Shown here one piece after another: positions 45,263 through 55,363 of a stretch of DNA of 64,000 nt. The stretch is from Rhodohalobacter sp. SW132. Its GTDB lineage: Bacteria > Bacteroidota > Rhodothermia > Balneolales > Balneolaceae. A model generated the notes under the pieces. The model saw only the letters and a list, made by a program, of their open reading frames with translations, had not been told where the DNA came from and ran no database searches. The stretch's first letter is position 1, and each line of letters starts with the position of its first letter. The position numbers and the translations under genes are program-made. The stretch lies in contig NZ_QUOK01000003.1 in the NCBI RefSeq assembly GCF_003390325.1, forward strand, positions 186,001 through 250,000, in the 5' to 3' direction.

Positions 45263-46120
45263 CTATAAATCCCAACTCTTAACTTGTTGTTTTGACGTCC
45301 CCAGCCCATCGATACCGAGTTCCACAATATCACCCGGTTTCAGAAATTGAGGAGGTTTAAAACCCAGCCCAACCCCTGCAGGTGTTCCCGTTGATATAAT
45401 ATCGCCCGGATGCAGGGTCATGAATTTCGAGATATAACTGACCAGGTAGGGTATACCAAAGATAAAATCACGGGTAGAACCGTCCTGTTTCATCTCTCCG
45501 TTTACCTTCAGCCAAAGTTTCAGATTATGTACATCATTCACCTCATCCTGTGTTGCCAGGTAAGGACCGATGGGGGCAAATGTATCACAGCTTTTACCCT
45601 TCACCCACTGACCTCCCCTTTCGAGCTGAAACTCCCTCTCGCTATAGTCGTTGTGTACACAATATCCGGCGATATAATCGAGAGCTTCCTCTTCCGGTAC
45701 ATAGGTAGCTTTCTTTCCGATTACAACCGCCAGTTCAACTTCCCAGTCCGTTTTTTTGCTGTTTTTCGGAATGATCATATCGTCATTCGGTCCAACGATA
45801 GCCGACGTAGCTTTAAAAAACAGAATAGGCTCCTCAGGTATATCCATTCCGCCTTCCCTGGCGTGATCAGCATAATTTAAGCCCACACATACTATTTTAC
45901 CTGATCCTGTTACCGGAGGTCCCAGCCGCTGCGAAGAATCCACCGCGGATTTTGAAGTTGTTGTGTCTTTCAGCCAGGCTTCTAACTTATTCAATCCACC
46001 ATCAGCAAAAAATGCAGGCGTATAGTCATTTGTAACTGAACTTGTATGAAGCCAATTTCCATTCTCGTCTATAATGCCAGGTTTCTCGTTTCCCGGGTTG
46101 CCGAATCTGATTAGTTTCAT
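45263..46120 (-). CDS. Fumarylacetoacetate hydrolase family protein
   Basis: This 285-residue enzyme has a small N-terminal domain and the FAH fold. The metal-binding region is present: VCVGLNYADHAREGG near residue 78, then PILFFKATSAIVGP, WEVELAVVIG with metal-ligand acidic residues, and CVHNDYSERE. Members cleave C-C bonds in beta-diketo acids. In sugar pathways the 2,4-diketo-3-deoxy-L-fuconate or -rhamnonate hydrolases have this exact size and are next to SDRs, as here. Ureidoglycolate lyase-type annotation is common and should not be trusted alone. Confidence 0.9.
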   Translation of the reverse strand: MKLIRFGNPGNEKPGIIDENGNWLHTSSVTNDYTPAFFADGGLNKLEAWLKDTTTSKSAVDSSQRLGPPVTGSGKIVCVGLNYADHAREGGMDIPEEPILFFKATSAIVGPNDDMIIPKNSKKTDWEVELAVVIGKKATYVPEEEALDYIAGYCVHNDYSEREFQLERGGQWVKGKSCDTFAPIGPYLATQDEVNDVHNLKLWLKVNGEMKQDGSTRDFIFGIPYLVSYISKFMTLHPGDIISTGTPAGVGLGFKPPQFLKPGDIVELGIDGLGTSKQQVKSWDL

Positions 46121-46189
46121 GAGTTAAACAGAATTTTAATGTTGAAGTTTTGAGTTAGTGTTCTGAAAAACAATCTGATATCTATGTAA

Positions 46190-46330
46190 TGTGAATCATG
46201 CGTACCTCATATCTGTACCGTCATGCCGGACCCCGATACGGCATCTCCTGTCTACATCAAGGATAAGAGATCCCGCATTCCCCGAAGGGATCTCCGCGGA
46301 AAAGTACGGGATGACTCCCTTTTTGGGCAG
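46190..46330. repeat. GTCATGCCGGA-type intergenic repeat
   Basis: The 283-bp gap between the FAH and second SDR genes contains CCGTCATGCCGGACCCCG and the paired segments GGATCTCCGCGG and GAGATCCCGC, forming imperfect hairpins. It has no coding features and looks like a dispersed palindromic repeat. Confidence 0.35.
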
Positions 46331-46403
46331 ACTCGGACTTTTATATTCATTATTTAAGAATCGACCTCAGGTTTAAAGCTAAAGTAATCCCATCCGGCAG
46401 CAC

Positions 46404-47210
46404 TCATGAGTTTAATGTAGTAAAACCGCCGTCGATGGGAAAATTGGACCCGGTGATAAATGATGCTTCATCGGAACACAAATAAAGTGCCAGATAGGCA
46501 ATTTCATCTGGTTTTGCCATCCGCCCAATGGGTTGGGTAGCGGAAAGTTTATCAAACATCTCTTTTTCACGGCCGGGGTAATTCTGCTTCAGATACCCAT
46601 CCACAAATGGAGTGTGCACCCTGGCGGGAGAGATGGCATTACACCGTATATTATCTTTGATGTAATCCCTGGCAATTGAATAGGTCATCGTCAGTACGGC
46701 ACCTTTACTCATCGTATAAGCGAAACGGTCCTCGATCCCAACCGAAGCCACAACAGATGCCATATTGAGAATCACTCCGGTTCCGTTTTTTTTCATTTTG
46801 TCAATTACAGCATAAGCACAGTTGTATACCCCTTTTACGTTGACTTTATACACATTGTCGAAGGCTTCTTCACTTGTATTTTCAAGATTCCCGATTTGAG
46901 CGATGCCAGCATTGTTTACAAGGATATCCAGTCGACCGCTTTGCTGATAGATCTGACCGATCACTTCCCTGACCACAGACTGTTTGCTTACATCCAGATG
47001 ATGATATGAAGCTCTTCCATTATTGTTATTGATACCATTCATAACCTCTTCTCCGGCTTCGTCATCTAAATCCAGTATATGTACTTCAGCACCTTGTTGG
47101 GAAAAGATTTCGGCTATACTTCGTCCGATTCCTTTGGAAGCGCCGGTAACTACTGCCGTTTTACCAGATAATGAAAACAGGCTTGATTCCATTGATTTTT
47201 TGAATTGCAT
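46404..47210 (-). CDS. Short-chain dehydrogenase/reductase
   Basis: This 268-residue classical SDR has TGASKGIGRS (about 23-32), the acidic LDLDDE cofactor loop that favours NAD over NADP, NNAG, an MASVVASVG serine region and Y-T-M-S-K (YxxxK). The conserved C-terminal FITGSNFPIDGG is present. It shares strand and region with the FAH hydrolase and the other SDR. In L-fucose pathways one SDR oxidises the sugar and another oxidises 2-keto-3-deoxy-L-fuconate; which is which cannot be decided from sequence. Confidence 0.9.
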   Translation of the reverse strand: MQFKKSMESSLFSLSGKTAVVTGASKGIGRSIAEIFSQQGAEVHILDLDDEAGEEVMNGINNNNGRASYHHLDVSKQSVVREVIGQIYQQSGRLDILVNNAGIAQIGNLENTSEEAFDNVYKVNVKGVYNCAYAVIDKMKKNGTGVILNMASVVASVGIEDRFAYTMSKGAVLTMTYSIARDYIKDNIRCNAISPARVHTPFVDGYLKQNYPGREKEMFDKLSATQPIGRMAKPDEIAYLALYLCSDEASFITGSNFPIDGGFTTLNS

Positions 47211-47412
47211 TTACGTTCCTGAGTAGATACCACTTAAATAGTATAAATGTAACAATCGGCCATAGCAATGTTCATCAGATTCTTCAAATTCATCCCGACT
47301 TTTTGATAGATTAACCACCATTCGACTTTAACATTACTTCTGCAATTTTTTAATTTATCATAAATGATGAAAAGACCTGTTTCAAATTGATTATTTCAGA
47401 CTGATGATAATT

Positions 47413-49584
47413 TTAATTTACAATCAATCTTCCCCTCATCACAATATGGTGACCGGGGAATGTGCAAACATACGTATACTCGCCCGGTATATCGGGAGCT
47501 GTAAAGTATATTGATTCTGACATACCGGGACGAAGTATTGCGGTATAAAATAGTACATTATCATTATCTGGCACATACTGCATCTCAGGACCCTGCAAAC
47601 CAAGCAACATGGCTTCTTCTCCGACCTCATCAGCTGTTCCCGGTTGAACAATGACTACATTGTGCTGCATATCATCGTCATTGATGAATTCCAATCTGAT
47701 TTTGCTGCCTGAGTTTACTTCAATAGTTTCCATATCGAATTGCAGGCCGGGTTTTGTGCCTAATCTGATTGTTCTGTCAGGACCGTCGACCCAGGATTCT
47801 GGCAGCTCAGTGACCCGCTTAGCAACGGGTAAATCATCCGATTCTTCCCGGATTTCCTCAGCATTACTCTCTTCCTGTACTAAATCGGTTGCCGGACTCA
47901 CCACATCACGAGGTTGAGCAGGATCAATTATGGCAGTCAGTTCATCATCCATCAATGCATCACCCGCCGGAATGTAATTCAATGTATAATACCCTGTATT
48001 GTGCAAAAGGGGTATTCCATCTTCTGAATGAATTTCTCCAAGCCGAACTTCATGAACGTACTTCTCACGCAAATTATCTACAACAATTCGTACTCTCAGC
48101 CCATCGTCTGATATCTTCAAACCCCGCACTGGAGCCTCTTCCTGACGAATGATCGGACTGCCGTAATCGTACCTATACATATACGTGAAGTTGGTCACAT
48201 TGTAGTGAGCTAAATTAGCTGCCCGCTCCTGGTCAACAGGTTTCGTGAATTCGATTTCAAAACCGTCCGGCCTCGCTTCAATATTTCTCATTTCAAAAGG
48301 CACCTCACCATTCCATTCCAGGCGCTGCAGGCCGTACCCTCTTTCACCGGTTGAAGACCATCCCCGGTCTGTCATACCAACATACATGGCCCCATCTTCA
48401 CCCCACTCCATCCTGAGAACTCCGGATGCAAATCCTCTTCTAAATGGAAATACAACACCCTGGTACTGGCCGTTTACTTTTTCCATCACAATACGATTAA
48501 TTAAAGCATGTCCCTGATCACCTATAAAGTAATGACCTTCATAAGGGCCAAATGAATTATCCGTAGCTTCAAGTATATCTGATGTAGAAATCCCCATCAG
48601 GGTATGAGGGATCCAAACCGCCGGCAGTTTAATACCTGGCACGCGTTCCGCTGATTCATACATCGGACGTTCACTATCAACGATATCCTCTCTTCGCACA
48701 TCAACTGGTGATTCTGGCCTGTCAGCCCATCGTAAACCGGCAGGATTTCCATGAAAATCGCCCTCTTCCACATGAGCCAGAAAACCTGACCCAATCCAGT
48801 CTCCTTCGTTTTCGGTGTAGAGAATTTCACCCCGGCTATTAACAGCAATTCCAGCAGGTGACCGCATACCTGACGAAAACGGTTTCATATCTCCCTCAGG
48901 AGTGATAATCATAGACCATCCTCTCCAGGGGACCCTGCTTTCAGCTTCCCACCACCTGGGGTTACCGAACGCGACATTTCCAGTCACCACCATATTGCCA
49001 TTTGGCAAAAATGCCGGCCCAAAAGAGTACTCGTGATAGTGTCCTGATATCGGCCAGGCATAAACCCTTTCATACAGATCGGCTCTCCCATCACCGTTTG
49101 TATCTGTCAGTCGGGTCAATTCTCCCCGCTGAGAGGTGTAAAGTGAACCGTCCTGATAAACAAGTCCAAGTGTTTCATACATACCTTCAGCAAATTTCGT
49201 AAAGTGTGGTGCGCTGCCATTTTCCATTGCCGGATTGCTGATCGTCCATATCTCACCGCGGCGGGTTGCCACGGCCAGCTGGCCACTTGGCAGCAAGGCG
49301 ATGCCTCCAACTTCCAATACAATGTCGTCTGGAACTACCACATCCCGGATCTGATAGTAGTCCTCTTCATTTGGCTCTGTAATAGGGGGATCGTCAGATA
49401 TGACCTGCTGATAAAATGCCTGACTTGCAGGAACAAAGGTAAGCGCAGAAAAACAAGACAATAAAAACGTTAAAAACAGGATCTTTAGCTTACCTAATCT
49501 ATTTAATAAATGGCTGGACATTCTGAGTGTGCTTTTAAAGTAATTTTCTTTCATATTATTCTCATTTGTAATAGCTTTTTCCAT
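47413..49584 (-). CDS. Secreted beta-propeller protein fused to an azurin-type cupredoxin domain
   Basis: This 723-residue protein has an N-terminal signal region (LKILFLTFLLSCFSALTFVPASQA). A six- or seven-bladed propeller of the glucose/sorbosone dehydrogenase or DUF7133 kind follows (blades near GGIALLPSGQLAVATRRGEI, LTRLTDTNGDGRADLYE). The C-terminal 100 residues are a cupredoxin with MQHN (first copper His) and the azurin-spaced YVCTFPGHHIVM loop (C-x4-H-x3-M). No CxxCH heme motif is present. I infer a sugar dehydrogenase-like or binding module with a built-in copper carrier. The ATG at 49584 avoids overlap with the upstream gene; 49554 is possible. Confidence 0.82.
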   Translation of the reverse strand: MEKAITNENNMKENYFKSTLRMSSHLLNRLGKLKILFLTFLLSCFSALTFVPASQAFYQQVISDDPPITEPNEEDYYQIRDVVVPDDIVLEVGGIALLPSGQLAVATRRGEIWTISNPAMENGSAPHFTKFAEGMYETLGLVYQDGSLYTSQRGELTRLTDTNGDGRADLYERVYAWPISGHYHEYSFGPAFLPNGNMVVTGNVAFGNPRWWEAESRVPWRGWSMIITPEGDMKPFSSGMRSPAGIAVNSRGEILYTENEGDWIGSGFLAHVEEGDFHGNPAGLRWADRPESPVDVRREDIVDSERPMYESAERVPGIKLPAVWIPHTLMGISTSDILEATDNSFGPYEGHYFIGDQGHALINRIVMEKVNGQYQGVVFPFRRGFASGVLRMEWGEDGAMYVGMTDRGWSSTGERGYGLQRLEWNGEVPFEMRNIEARPDGFEIEFTKPVDQERAANLAHYNVTNFTYMYRYDYGSPIIRQEEAPVRGLKISDDGLRVRIVVDNLREKYVHEVRLGEIHSEDGIPLLHNTGYYTLNYIPAGDALMDDELTAIIDPAQPRDVVSPATDLVQEESNAEEIREESDDLPVAKRVTELPESWVDGPDRTIRLGTKPGLQFDMETIEVNSGSKIRLEFINDDDMQHNVVIVQPGTADEVGEEAMLLGLQGPEMQYVPDNDNVLFYTAILRPGMSESIYFTAPDIPGEYTYVCTFPGHHIVMRGRLIVN

Positions 49585-49588
49585 TGAT

Positions 49589-51442
49589 CTACCAGATGAG
49601 TGTATAAGAGAGAGAATGATCATTCAGATCGTCTACCCTGATAAGCAATTCCTGGCCATGGCTTGTATCACGGATCCAGGCATTATTATCAGAATCGTTA
49701 TTGAGCTGCAGGAAGAAGCTTTTATTATTTACCTGATAAAGACCATTTGGCAGCTGAGAAATTGACTCGCCATTAACGATTCGATACAACAGGTTCCTGT
49801 CCGCACCATTCATATCAAAATAGATTGTTCGCTTCAACTCCTTTCCATCATTATGCGGGATGATGGAATCTTTAATTTCTGCGTGATCAAACGTGTAATG
49901 AAATATGGGGGCATTGTTTGCATCAAACTGATAGCCTTTAAGACGATACTCGATCCCATTCTGTAGTGAGTCGGGCCATGCTTCTGATTCGCTGCTCAAG
50001 TACGCCATTGACGGAGCACCAGAGAGTGTTAGTGCTGCCTGCTCGTTGAGTGAGAGATTCCCGCCACCTCGTCCAATCCACATCGTGGAGATATCTAAAA
50101 AATCACCCTTCCAGAATCTCATCAGGCTTCCATTGTTCTGATCGAGTGCAAAATGTGCGCCTGATGGAAATCCAACAGCCGCTGTATGTGTGTGAACCTT
50201 ATCTTCCATCCTCATAAAACCGTGAAACACGATCGGTTTATTATCCTCAGGCTTCAGCAAACTCGGCGGACGCTGTTGATTGATTGGTAACGCATTTTCC
50301 CTATGTAGTGAATGCATTCGAATTCCCGGCCCTTCAGCCATTAATCCAACGGCCGGCTGCCCGCCCCTTGCCCCGCGAAAATAGATCAGTTCGAAAGAAT
50401 GGGTGCCTTCAGTAAGGGTAATCGTTTCTGTATTTGAATCCCCCCGGCGTGCATCGTCTCCCCGTTCCGAAAGAAGCTCGTTGCCAATCGTTACTCTATG
50501 ACCACCATCAGAACGCACATCAAAGAAATATTCTCCAGGTTGATCAACATGGATTTCACCATGGTAAACCACCGCAAACTCACCGGAAGCACTCAGCATC
50601 TCAAGATCGATTTTTTCCAGCGATCCTTCTTCCGTTGACCGGGAATCTCCAACATCATCTGCAGTTTCAAAGTTGCCCTCGTAGAGCTTATAGGTGAGAT
50701 TGTCCAGTTTTAATGGTGAATAATCATACATTTTGTACCGAATATTTCGAAATGCAACCGGGCCGTGATCCCCCTGGAATCGCAGGGGTCCTTTTGCTGT
50801 TTCCTCATTACTAATTGCTCCACCAGTGGGATGAACGAGGTTCACATTCCTGTGAATCAGCACACCATTTAGTTTTACCTCTTCCAATTTTGCATGTGAA
50901 ATTTTTTCACCGTTTTCATCAAATCGCGGTGCTCTGAACCTGACTTCAAGATGCTGCCAAAGCCCCGGAGCTCTGCTTGCATTTGTTAGGGGAGCAATTC
51001 CGCCTACACCTCTGCCATTCTCCGACCACTGGTAGACTCCACCCATATCACTGAATATTGGATTTTTTTCACCCCAGCTGTCTAACATCTGAAGTTCATA
51101 CCTACCCTGGAAATAAATACCGGAATTGGACTCTTTAGCCATCATAAATTGCAGTTCCAGATCCAGATCACCATGTTCCCAGGATGTGAAAATATCCTGA
51201 GGATTGTCACCCGCACTATCATTGATCAAAACGCCCTCACCTGATGAAAGTTCTACGGCATGGCGTTCATACAGATCCATAAAGACAGTTCCACCGATTT
51301 TCCAGTTTTCGGTTGTTTCCTGAAAGTCCTCCAGATTGCTCAGATCTATCACCTCATAAGATAATCCATTAGACTGACCTGTGAGGGTAGAATGAATTCC
51401 AGTAATCAATAAAATCAGCCCTACAAATAAAATTTTCACCAT
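49589..51442 (-). CDS. Secreted DUF1080 (3-keto-disaccharide hydrolase-like) and PA14 domain protein
   Basis: This 617-residue protein has a signal peptide (about 1-22). Residues about 35-240 are a DUF1080 laminarinase-like beta-sandwich with the characteristic GPLRFQGDHGPVAFRNIRYK close. Residues about 245-395 are PA14-like (FFDVRSDGGHRVTIGNELL, with LTEGTHSFELIYFRG), a carbohydrate-binding module. The C-terminal 220 residues are unassigned. DUF1080 proteins act on 3-keto-sugars or glycosides. Its stop is 4 nt ahead of the propeller-azurin gene. Confidence 0.85.
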   Translation of the reverse strand: MVKILFVGLILLITGIHSTLTGQSNGLSYEVIDLSNLEDFQETTENWKIGGTVFMDLYERHAVELSSGEGVLINDSAGDNPQDIFTSWEHGDLDLELQFMMAKESNSGIYFQGRYELQMLDSWGEKNPIFSDMGGVYQWSENGRGVGGIAPLTNASRAPGLWQHLEVRFRAPRFDENGEKISHAKLEEVKLNGVLIHRNVNLVHPTGGAISNEETAKGPLRFQGDHGPVAFRNIRYKMYDYSPLKLDNLTYKLYEGNFETADDVGDSRSTEEGSLEKIDLEMLSASGEFAVVYHGEIHVDQPGEYFFDVRSDGGHRVTIGNELLSERGDDARRGDSNTETITLTEGTHSFELIYFRGARGGQPAVGLMAEGPGIRMHSLHRENALPINQQRPPSLLKPEDNKPIVFHGFMRMEDKVHTHTAAVGFPSGAHFALDQNNGSLMRFWKGDFLDISTMWIGRGGGNLSLNEQAALTLSGAPSMAYLSSESEAWPDSLQNGIEYRLKGYQFDANNAPIFHYTFDHAEIKDSIIPHNDGKELKRTIYFDMNGADRNLLYRIVNGESISQLPNGLYQVNNKSFFLQLNNDSDNNAWIRDTSHGQELLIRVDDLNDHSLSYTLIW

Positions 51443-52549
51443 GGCATCTCAACAGATATGTAATGTTTTTTTGGATTGTTTGTATTTTAAAGTATTTGCT
51501 AACATAATACAATTCATGCTATTTCTGCATAGCATAGCAATTACTTATTCATTTGCTAAAATTGGATTTTGTTGTAATGATATTCCTTCAACAAAACGGA
51601 GAATATTTAAGCTATAACCTGCTGTCGTGTCATCAATAAAATGTAGGGTAAAACCTGTCAGGTTTAGGATTTACATGACACTACTCTGACTTCATCTCTT
51701 ACAGGAAGGTTTTTGATACAAATCCCCTCCCTGTTCAACTTTCCGGAAAAAATATTGAAATAGTTTTCCCCAAATCATTTCGTTATTCGAATTCAACTTT
51801 ATACAGTTTTTTAGTGTTCCTAAAAGCTAATACACACGAGATGAGGGATACTGTGACATATAATATTTTTTTTAATACTCCAGAGTAAAACACGAAACTC
51901 CCTGGGTTGTCCAAAAAGCATATACTAAATTCATAGAACCTAAAGGGCTTATGCAGGCTATGATTGTTTTATTATGCCCCCTCCATATGGAGTCTGTTTG
52001 CGACATAGTAGATTGTACAACTTTCAGCAGAAGTGGCAAGTGGAGAGGGTGTCAAGTGTAGAAATTCCAGCTCAAATTTAACTGATAGACTTAAATTAAT
52101 TAGGCTCTAGTTAATAGGATTTACTTTTTATACATCCTCAAAAATAACGAAACTCACACAAAGCGGAACTTTCGGCGTTCAGTGGTGGATCCTGGGGCAT
52201 ATTGACCTTGGGTAAACATCCGCCTCAATCATCCCACCTCTGCCTTGTCGCTATCCTGCCTGCGGCAGACCCTTGGAAGGCTGTCTCCTCCGGGAAGGAG
52301 AGATATATCGACGAAACCATTTAGTCTGGACTGTTAACCTTTTCCTCAGCCTGTCATCTGTCGCAATTTGAGATTTGAGACCTCCCCTCCCGCCGAGGGG
52401 ACAGAATAACGAAACCACGCAAAGCTGGACTTTCGGGATTCAGGGGTGGAGCCGTGAAGCCCCTGATTTTGGTTAATCACCCATCAATCATCAAAACGCA
52501 TCACCTTCTAATATCTGCCAACATGCTGTAGAGGAAATGGTGGAATGCA
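51443..52549. other. 1.1-kb intergenic gap with degenerate direct repeat
   Basis: I find no gene. An imperfect direct repeat starting AATAACGAAAC and passing through CAAAGCnGGACTTTCGG lies at about 52138-52215 and 52403-52478. The CTCCTCCGGGAAGGAG and CTCCCCTCCCGCCGAGGGG hairpins lie between them. The left 600 bp is AT-rich without a recognised motif. Confidence 0.5.
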
Positions 52550-54223
52550 TTACTCCCGCATCAGTTTCTTATACTGAATCCTCTCAGGCTGATCCTCAGA
52601 AATACCCAGCCGTTCACGGCGGTTCTCTTCATATTCCTGGTAATTGCCTTCGAACCACTTCACCTGGCTGTTGCCTTCGAAAGCCAGGATATGGGTAGCC
52701 ACACGATCTAAAAACCACCTGTCGTGGGATATTACAACTACACAGCCGGCAAAATCGAGTATTGCCTCTTCGAGGGCACGCAGTGTGTTAACGTCCAGAT
52801 CGTTCGTCGGCTCATCAAGAAGGAGTACGTTGCTTCCCTCCTTCAGCATCTTGGCCAGGTGCACGCGATTACGCTCGCCGCCGGATATCTCAGATACTTT
52901 CTTCTGCTGATCGCTCCCGCTGAAATTGAAACGCGCAACGTAGGCGCGTGAGTTCACTTCGCGATCACCCAGCTTTACAAAATCCTGTCCGCCCGAAATC
53001 TCTTCCCAGATTGATTTTGACGGGTCCAGCGGACGCTTTTGGTCTACATACCCAAGCTCCACCGTATCCCCGATCTCAAGGGTCCCTTCATCCGGTTTCT
53101 CTTCACCGTTTATCATCTTGAATAGCGTGGTTTTTCCGGCTCCGTTCGGGCCGATCACACCCACAATTCCGCCCGGCGGCAAACTGAACTCCATATCTTC
53201 AACAAGCAGTTTGTCGTCATATCCCTTTTTCACGCCTTTCGCTTCAATCACTTTGTCACCCAATCGGGGCCCGGCCGGTATGAAAATCTCCATCTCCTCG
53301 CGGCGCTTTTTGCGATCTTCGGAAAGCAGTTCCTCGTATTGATTGATCCGCGCTTTGCTCTTCTTGCGGCGTCCTTTCGGATTCTCCCGTATCCATTCCA
53401 GCTCCTGTTGCAGCGTTTTTTGACGTTTGGATTCCTCTTTTTCCTCCTGCGAGAGCCGGTCTTTTTTCTGCTCCAGCCATGATGTATAATTCCCCTCAAA
53501 CGGAATCCCTTCTCCGCGATCGAGTTCCAGGATCCATCCGGCAACATTATCCAGAAAATAACGATCATGCGTAACGGCAATTACCGTTCCCTCATATCGC
53601 GCAAGGTGCTGCTCCAGCCAACCCACTGATTCGGCATCCAGGTGGTTGGTAGGTTCATCAAGCAGAAGTACATCGGGTTTCTTCAACAGAAGCCGGCAAA
53701 GTGCCACTCGGCGCCGTTCACCTCCCGACAGATGTTCTACCGACGCATCTTCGGGCGGACAACGCAGTGCCTCCATCGCCTGCTTCAGCTTGCTATCAAT
53801 ATCCCACGCACCAATCTGGTCAATTTTTTCCTGAAGTTTAGATTGTTTGGCAATCAGAGCATCAAAATCGGCATCCGGATCACTGAATTTTTCATTGATC
53901 TCTTCATACGCTTTTAAAAGGTCCATCGTCTCCTGAACACCCTCTTCAACAATATCCCGCACCGTTTTGGAGGGATCGAGTTCCGGTTCCTGCTCCAGGT
54001 ATCCAAACGTTGTTCCCTTCTGGCGGCTGATATCACCGATGTAATTCTCATCCTCTCCGGCGATAATTCTGAGGAGCGTACTTTTTCCGGACCCATTCAG
54101 GCCAAGAACACCAATTTTTGCTCCGTAAAAAAAAGAGAGGTAAATATCATTCAGTACACGTTTGTTGGGTTTATAAACTTTACTGACCCCAACCATCGAA
54201 AAAATTATCTTTTTATCACTCAA
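52550..54223 (-). CDS. ettA: Energy-dependent translational throttle protein EttA (ABC-F)
   Basis: This 557-residue soluble ABC-F protein binds the ribosomal E site and gates the first peptide bond according to ATP/ADP ratio. It has two complete ATPase domains: Walker A GLNGSGKST and GPNGAGKTT, signature LSGGERRR and ISGGERNR, and Walker B LLLDEPTNHLD and LLLDEPTNDLD. An arm insertion in the first domain (about 98-140) and the inter-domain linker with RKKSKARINQYEELL match EttA. Length matches the 555-residue E. coli protein. It is preceded by its own intergenic region and not in an operon. Confidence 0.96.
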   Translation of the reverse strand: MSDKKIIFSMVGVSKVYKPNKRVLNDIYLSFFYGAKIGVLGLNGSGKSTLLRIIAGEDENYIGDISRQKGTTFGYLEQEPELDPSKTVRDIVEEGVQETMDLLKAYEEINEKFSDPDADFDALIAKQSKLQEKIDQIGAWDIDSKLKQAMEALRCPPEDASVEHLSGGERRRVALCRLLLKKPDVLLLDEPTNHLDAESVGWLEQHLARYEGTVIAVTHDRYFLDNVAGWILELDRGEGIPFEGNYTSWLEQKKDRLSQEEKEESKRQKTLQQELEWIRENPKGRRKKSKARINQYEELLSEDRKKRREEMEIFIPAGPRLGDKVIEAKGVKKGYDDKLLVEDMEFSLPPGGIVGVIGPNGAGKTTLFKMINGEEKPDEGTLEIGDTVELGYVDQKRPLDPSKSIWEEISGGQDFVKLGDREVNSRAYVARFNFSGSDQQKKVSEISGGERNRVHLAKMLKEGSNVLLLDEPTNDLDVNTLRALEEAILDFAGCVVVISHDRWFLDRVATHILAFEGNSQVKWFEGNYQEYEENRRERLGISEDQPERIQYKKLMRE

Positions 54224-54445
54224 TGGACTTACTATTAAATTAGATCTGCAATGAATTCACAAAATACAAAGAAAGTAGCGATTTTATGCCAGTTGATTTT
54301 CAGACATGAAAGTGGGAATAACTGAAAAAAACCAAACGTTTTGTATTTCACAATAGTTGTACCCTCAGAAATTTCATCTGCAGATCTACCCTGCGATAGA
54401 TCAACTCAACGATTGGCTAAAAAATAAAGAAGCAACTTTTATTGG

Positions 54446-55219
54446 ATGTCTAAACTCTCTTTACAAGACAAATTTATCGATATATCAGATTACGGACGTC
54501 CGTTTGCAACCCGGCTGGCAGCCCTTCTGAAACATACTTCAGCAACTCCTGTTCACATCACGCTTGTTTTTGGTGTTTGCGGCCTAATTGCTGTTTATGC
54601 TATTCTGATAGAGTTTTTTGTAACTGCAGCAATCTTTCTGATCCTGAAATCCATTATTGACGCTGCAGACGGTGAACTCGCAAGGGTTAAAAAATCACCA
54701 TCGTATACAGGCAGATATCTCGATTCGATTTTCGATTTTATTCTGAATTTCCTGGTCATAACTGCCATCTGGATCGTTACAGAGCACGCTTTTACGACGG
54801 CATTTCTCGCATTCTTCTGTTTACAGCTGCAGGGCACACTCTACAACTATTATTATGTAATCCAGCGGCACCAGACCAGCAACGGGGATACGACCAGTAA
54901 AATATTTGAAACCGAGGTTCCAACTGCGTATCCGGGAGAAAATCAGAAAACCGTTGCCTTACTCTTTCGAATCTACTCTTTGTTCTATTCGTTATTTGAC
55001 AGGCTGATTTACAGGATCGAACCCCATGCACCCCAATCAGATCCATTTCCAAAATGGTTTATGACGTTGTTATCCATTTATGGACTTGGCTTTCAGCTTC
55101 TGATTATTTCCGTGATGCTTGCATTCGGCTTAATCAACTGGATTATTCCCCTCTTAATTGTATATACAATATTTATATTTTTATTTATTGCGATCCGAAA
55201 ATCAATCCTGAGCCGATAA
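54446..55219 (+). CDS. CDP-alcohol phosphatidyltransferase family protein
   Basis: This 257-residue integral membrane enzyme transfers a phosphatidyl or related group from a CDP-alcohol to an acceptor alcohol. The motif D-x2-D-G-x2-A-R-x8-G-x3-D-x3-D is perfectly present at D72, D75, G76, A79, R80, G89, D93 and D97. There are about six transmembrane helices. The substrate is uncertain; phosphatidylinositol, phosphatidylglycerol or archaetidyl-like products are possible. The nearby GNAT-type acyltransferase gene on the opposite strand might share a lipid-related role. Confidence 0.92.
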   Translation: MSKLSLQDKFIDISDYGRPFATRLAALLKHTSATPVHITLVFGVCGLIAVYAILIEFFVTAAIFLILKSIIDAADGELARVKKSPSYTGRYLDSIFDFILNFLVITAIWIVTEHAFTTAFLAFFCLQLQGTLYNYYYVIQRHQTSNGDTTSKIFETEVPTAYPGENQKTVALLFRIYSLFYSLFDRLIYRIEPHAPQSDPFPKWFMTLLSIYGLGFQLLIISVMLAFGLINWIIPLLIVYTIFIFLFIAIRKSILSR

Positions 55220-55267
55220 TTATTTACGCTGTAGTATCATGGTAATGGTGAGCTACTAAAGTCAGTC

Positions 55268-55335
55268 ATCGGATGAGTCATTCATCAATCTTAGTTTGAT
55301 GCGGCCCGACTCGAATTTCGAAAAACTCATCCGAT
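55268..55335. terminator. Inverted repeat between convergent genes (possible bidirectional terminator)
   Basis: ATCGGATGAGT (55268-55278) is the perfect complement of ACTCATCCGAT (55325-55335), closing a 46-nt loop that has its own ATCAA/TTGAT hairpin. It lies between the convergent phosphatidyltransferase and acyltransferase genes. T-runs are weak, so termination is an inference. Confidence 0.4.
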
Positions 55336-55363
55336 AGCTCCTTTTGTGATATCAGACGATCTC

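Noticed and set aside
46190-46376. 61-codon plus-strand ORF
   Set aside because: It lies in a dispersed GTCATGCCGGA-type repeat and has no binding site or domain.
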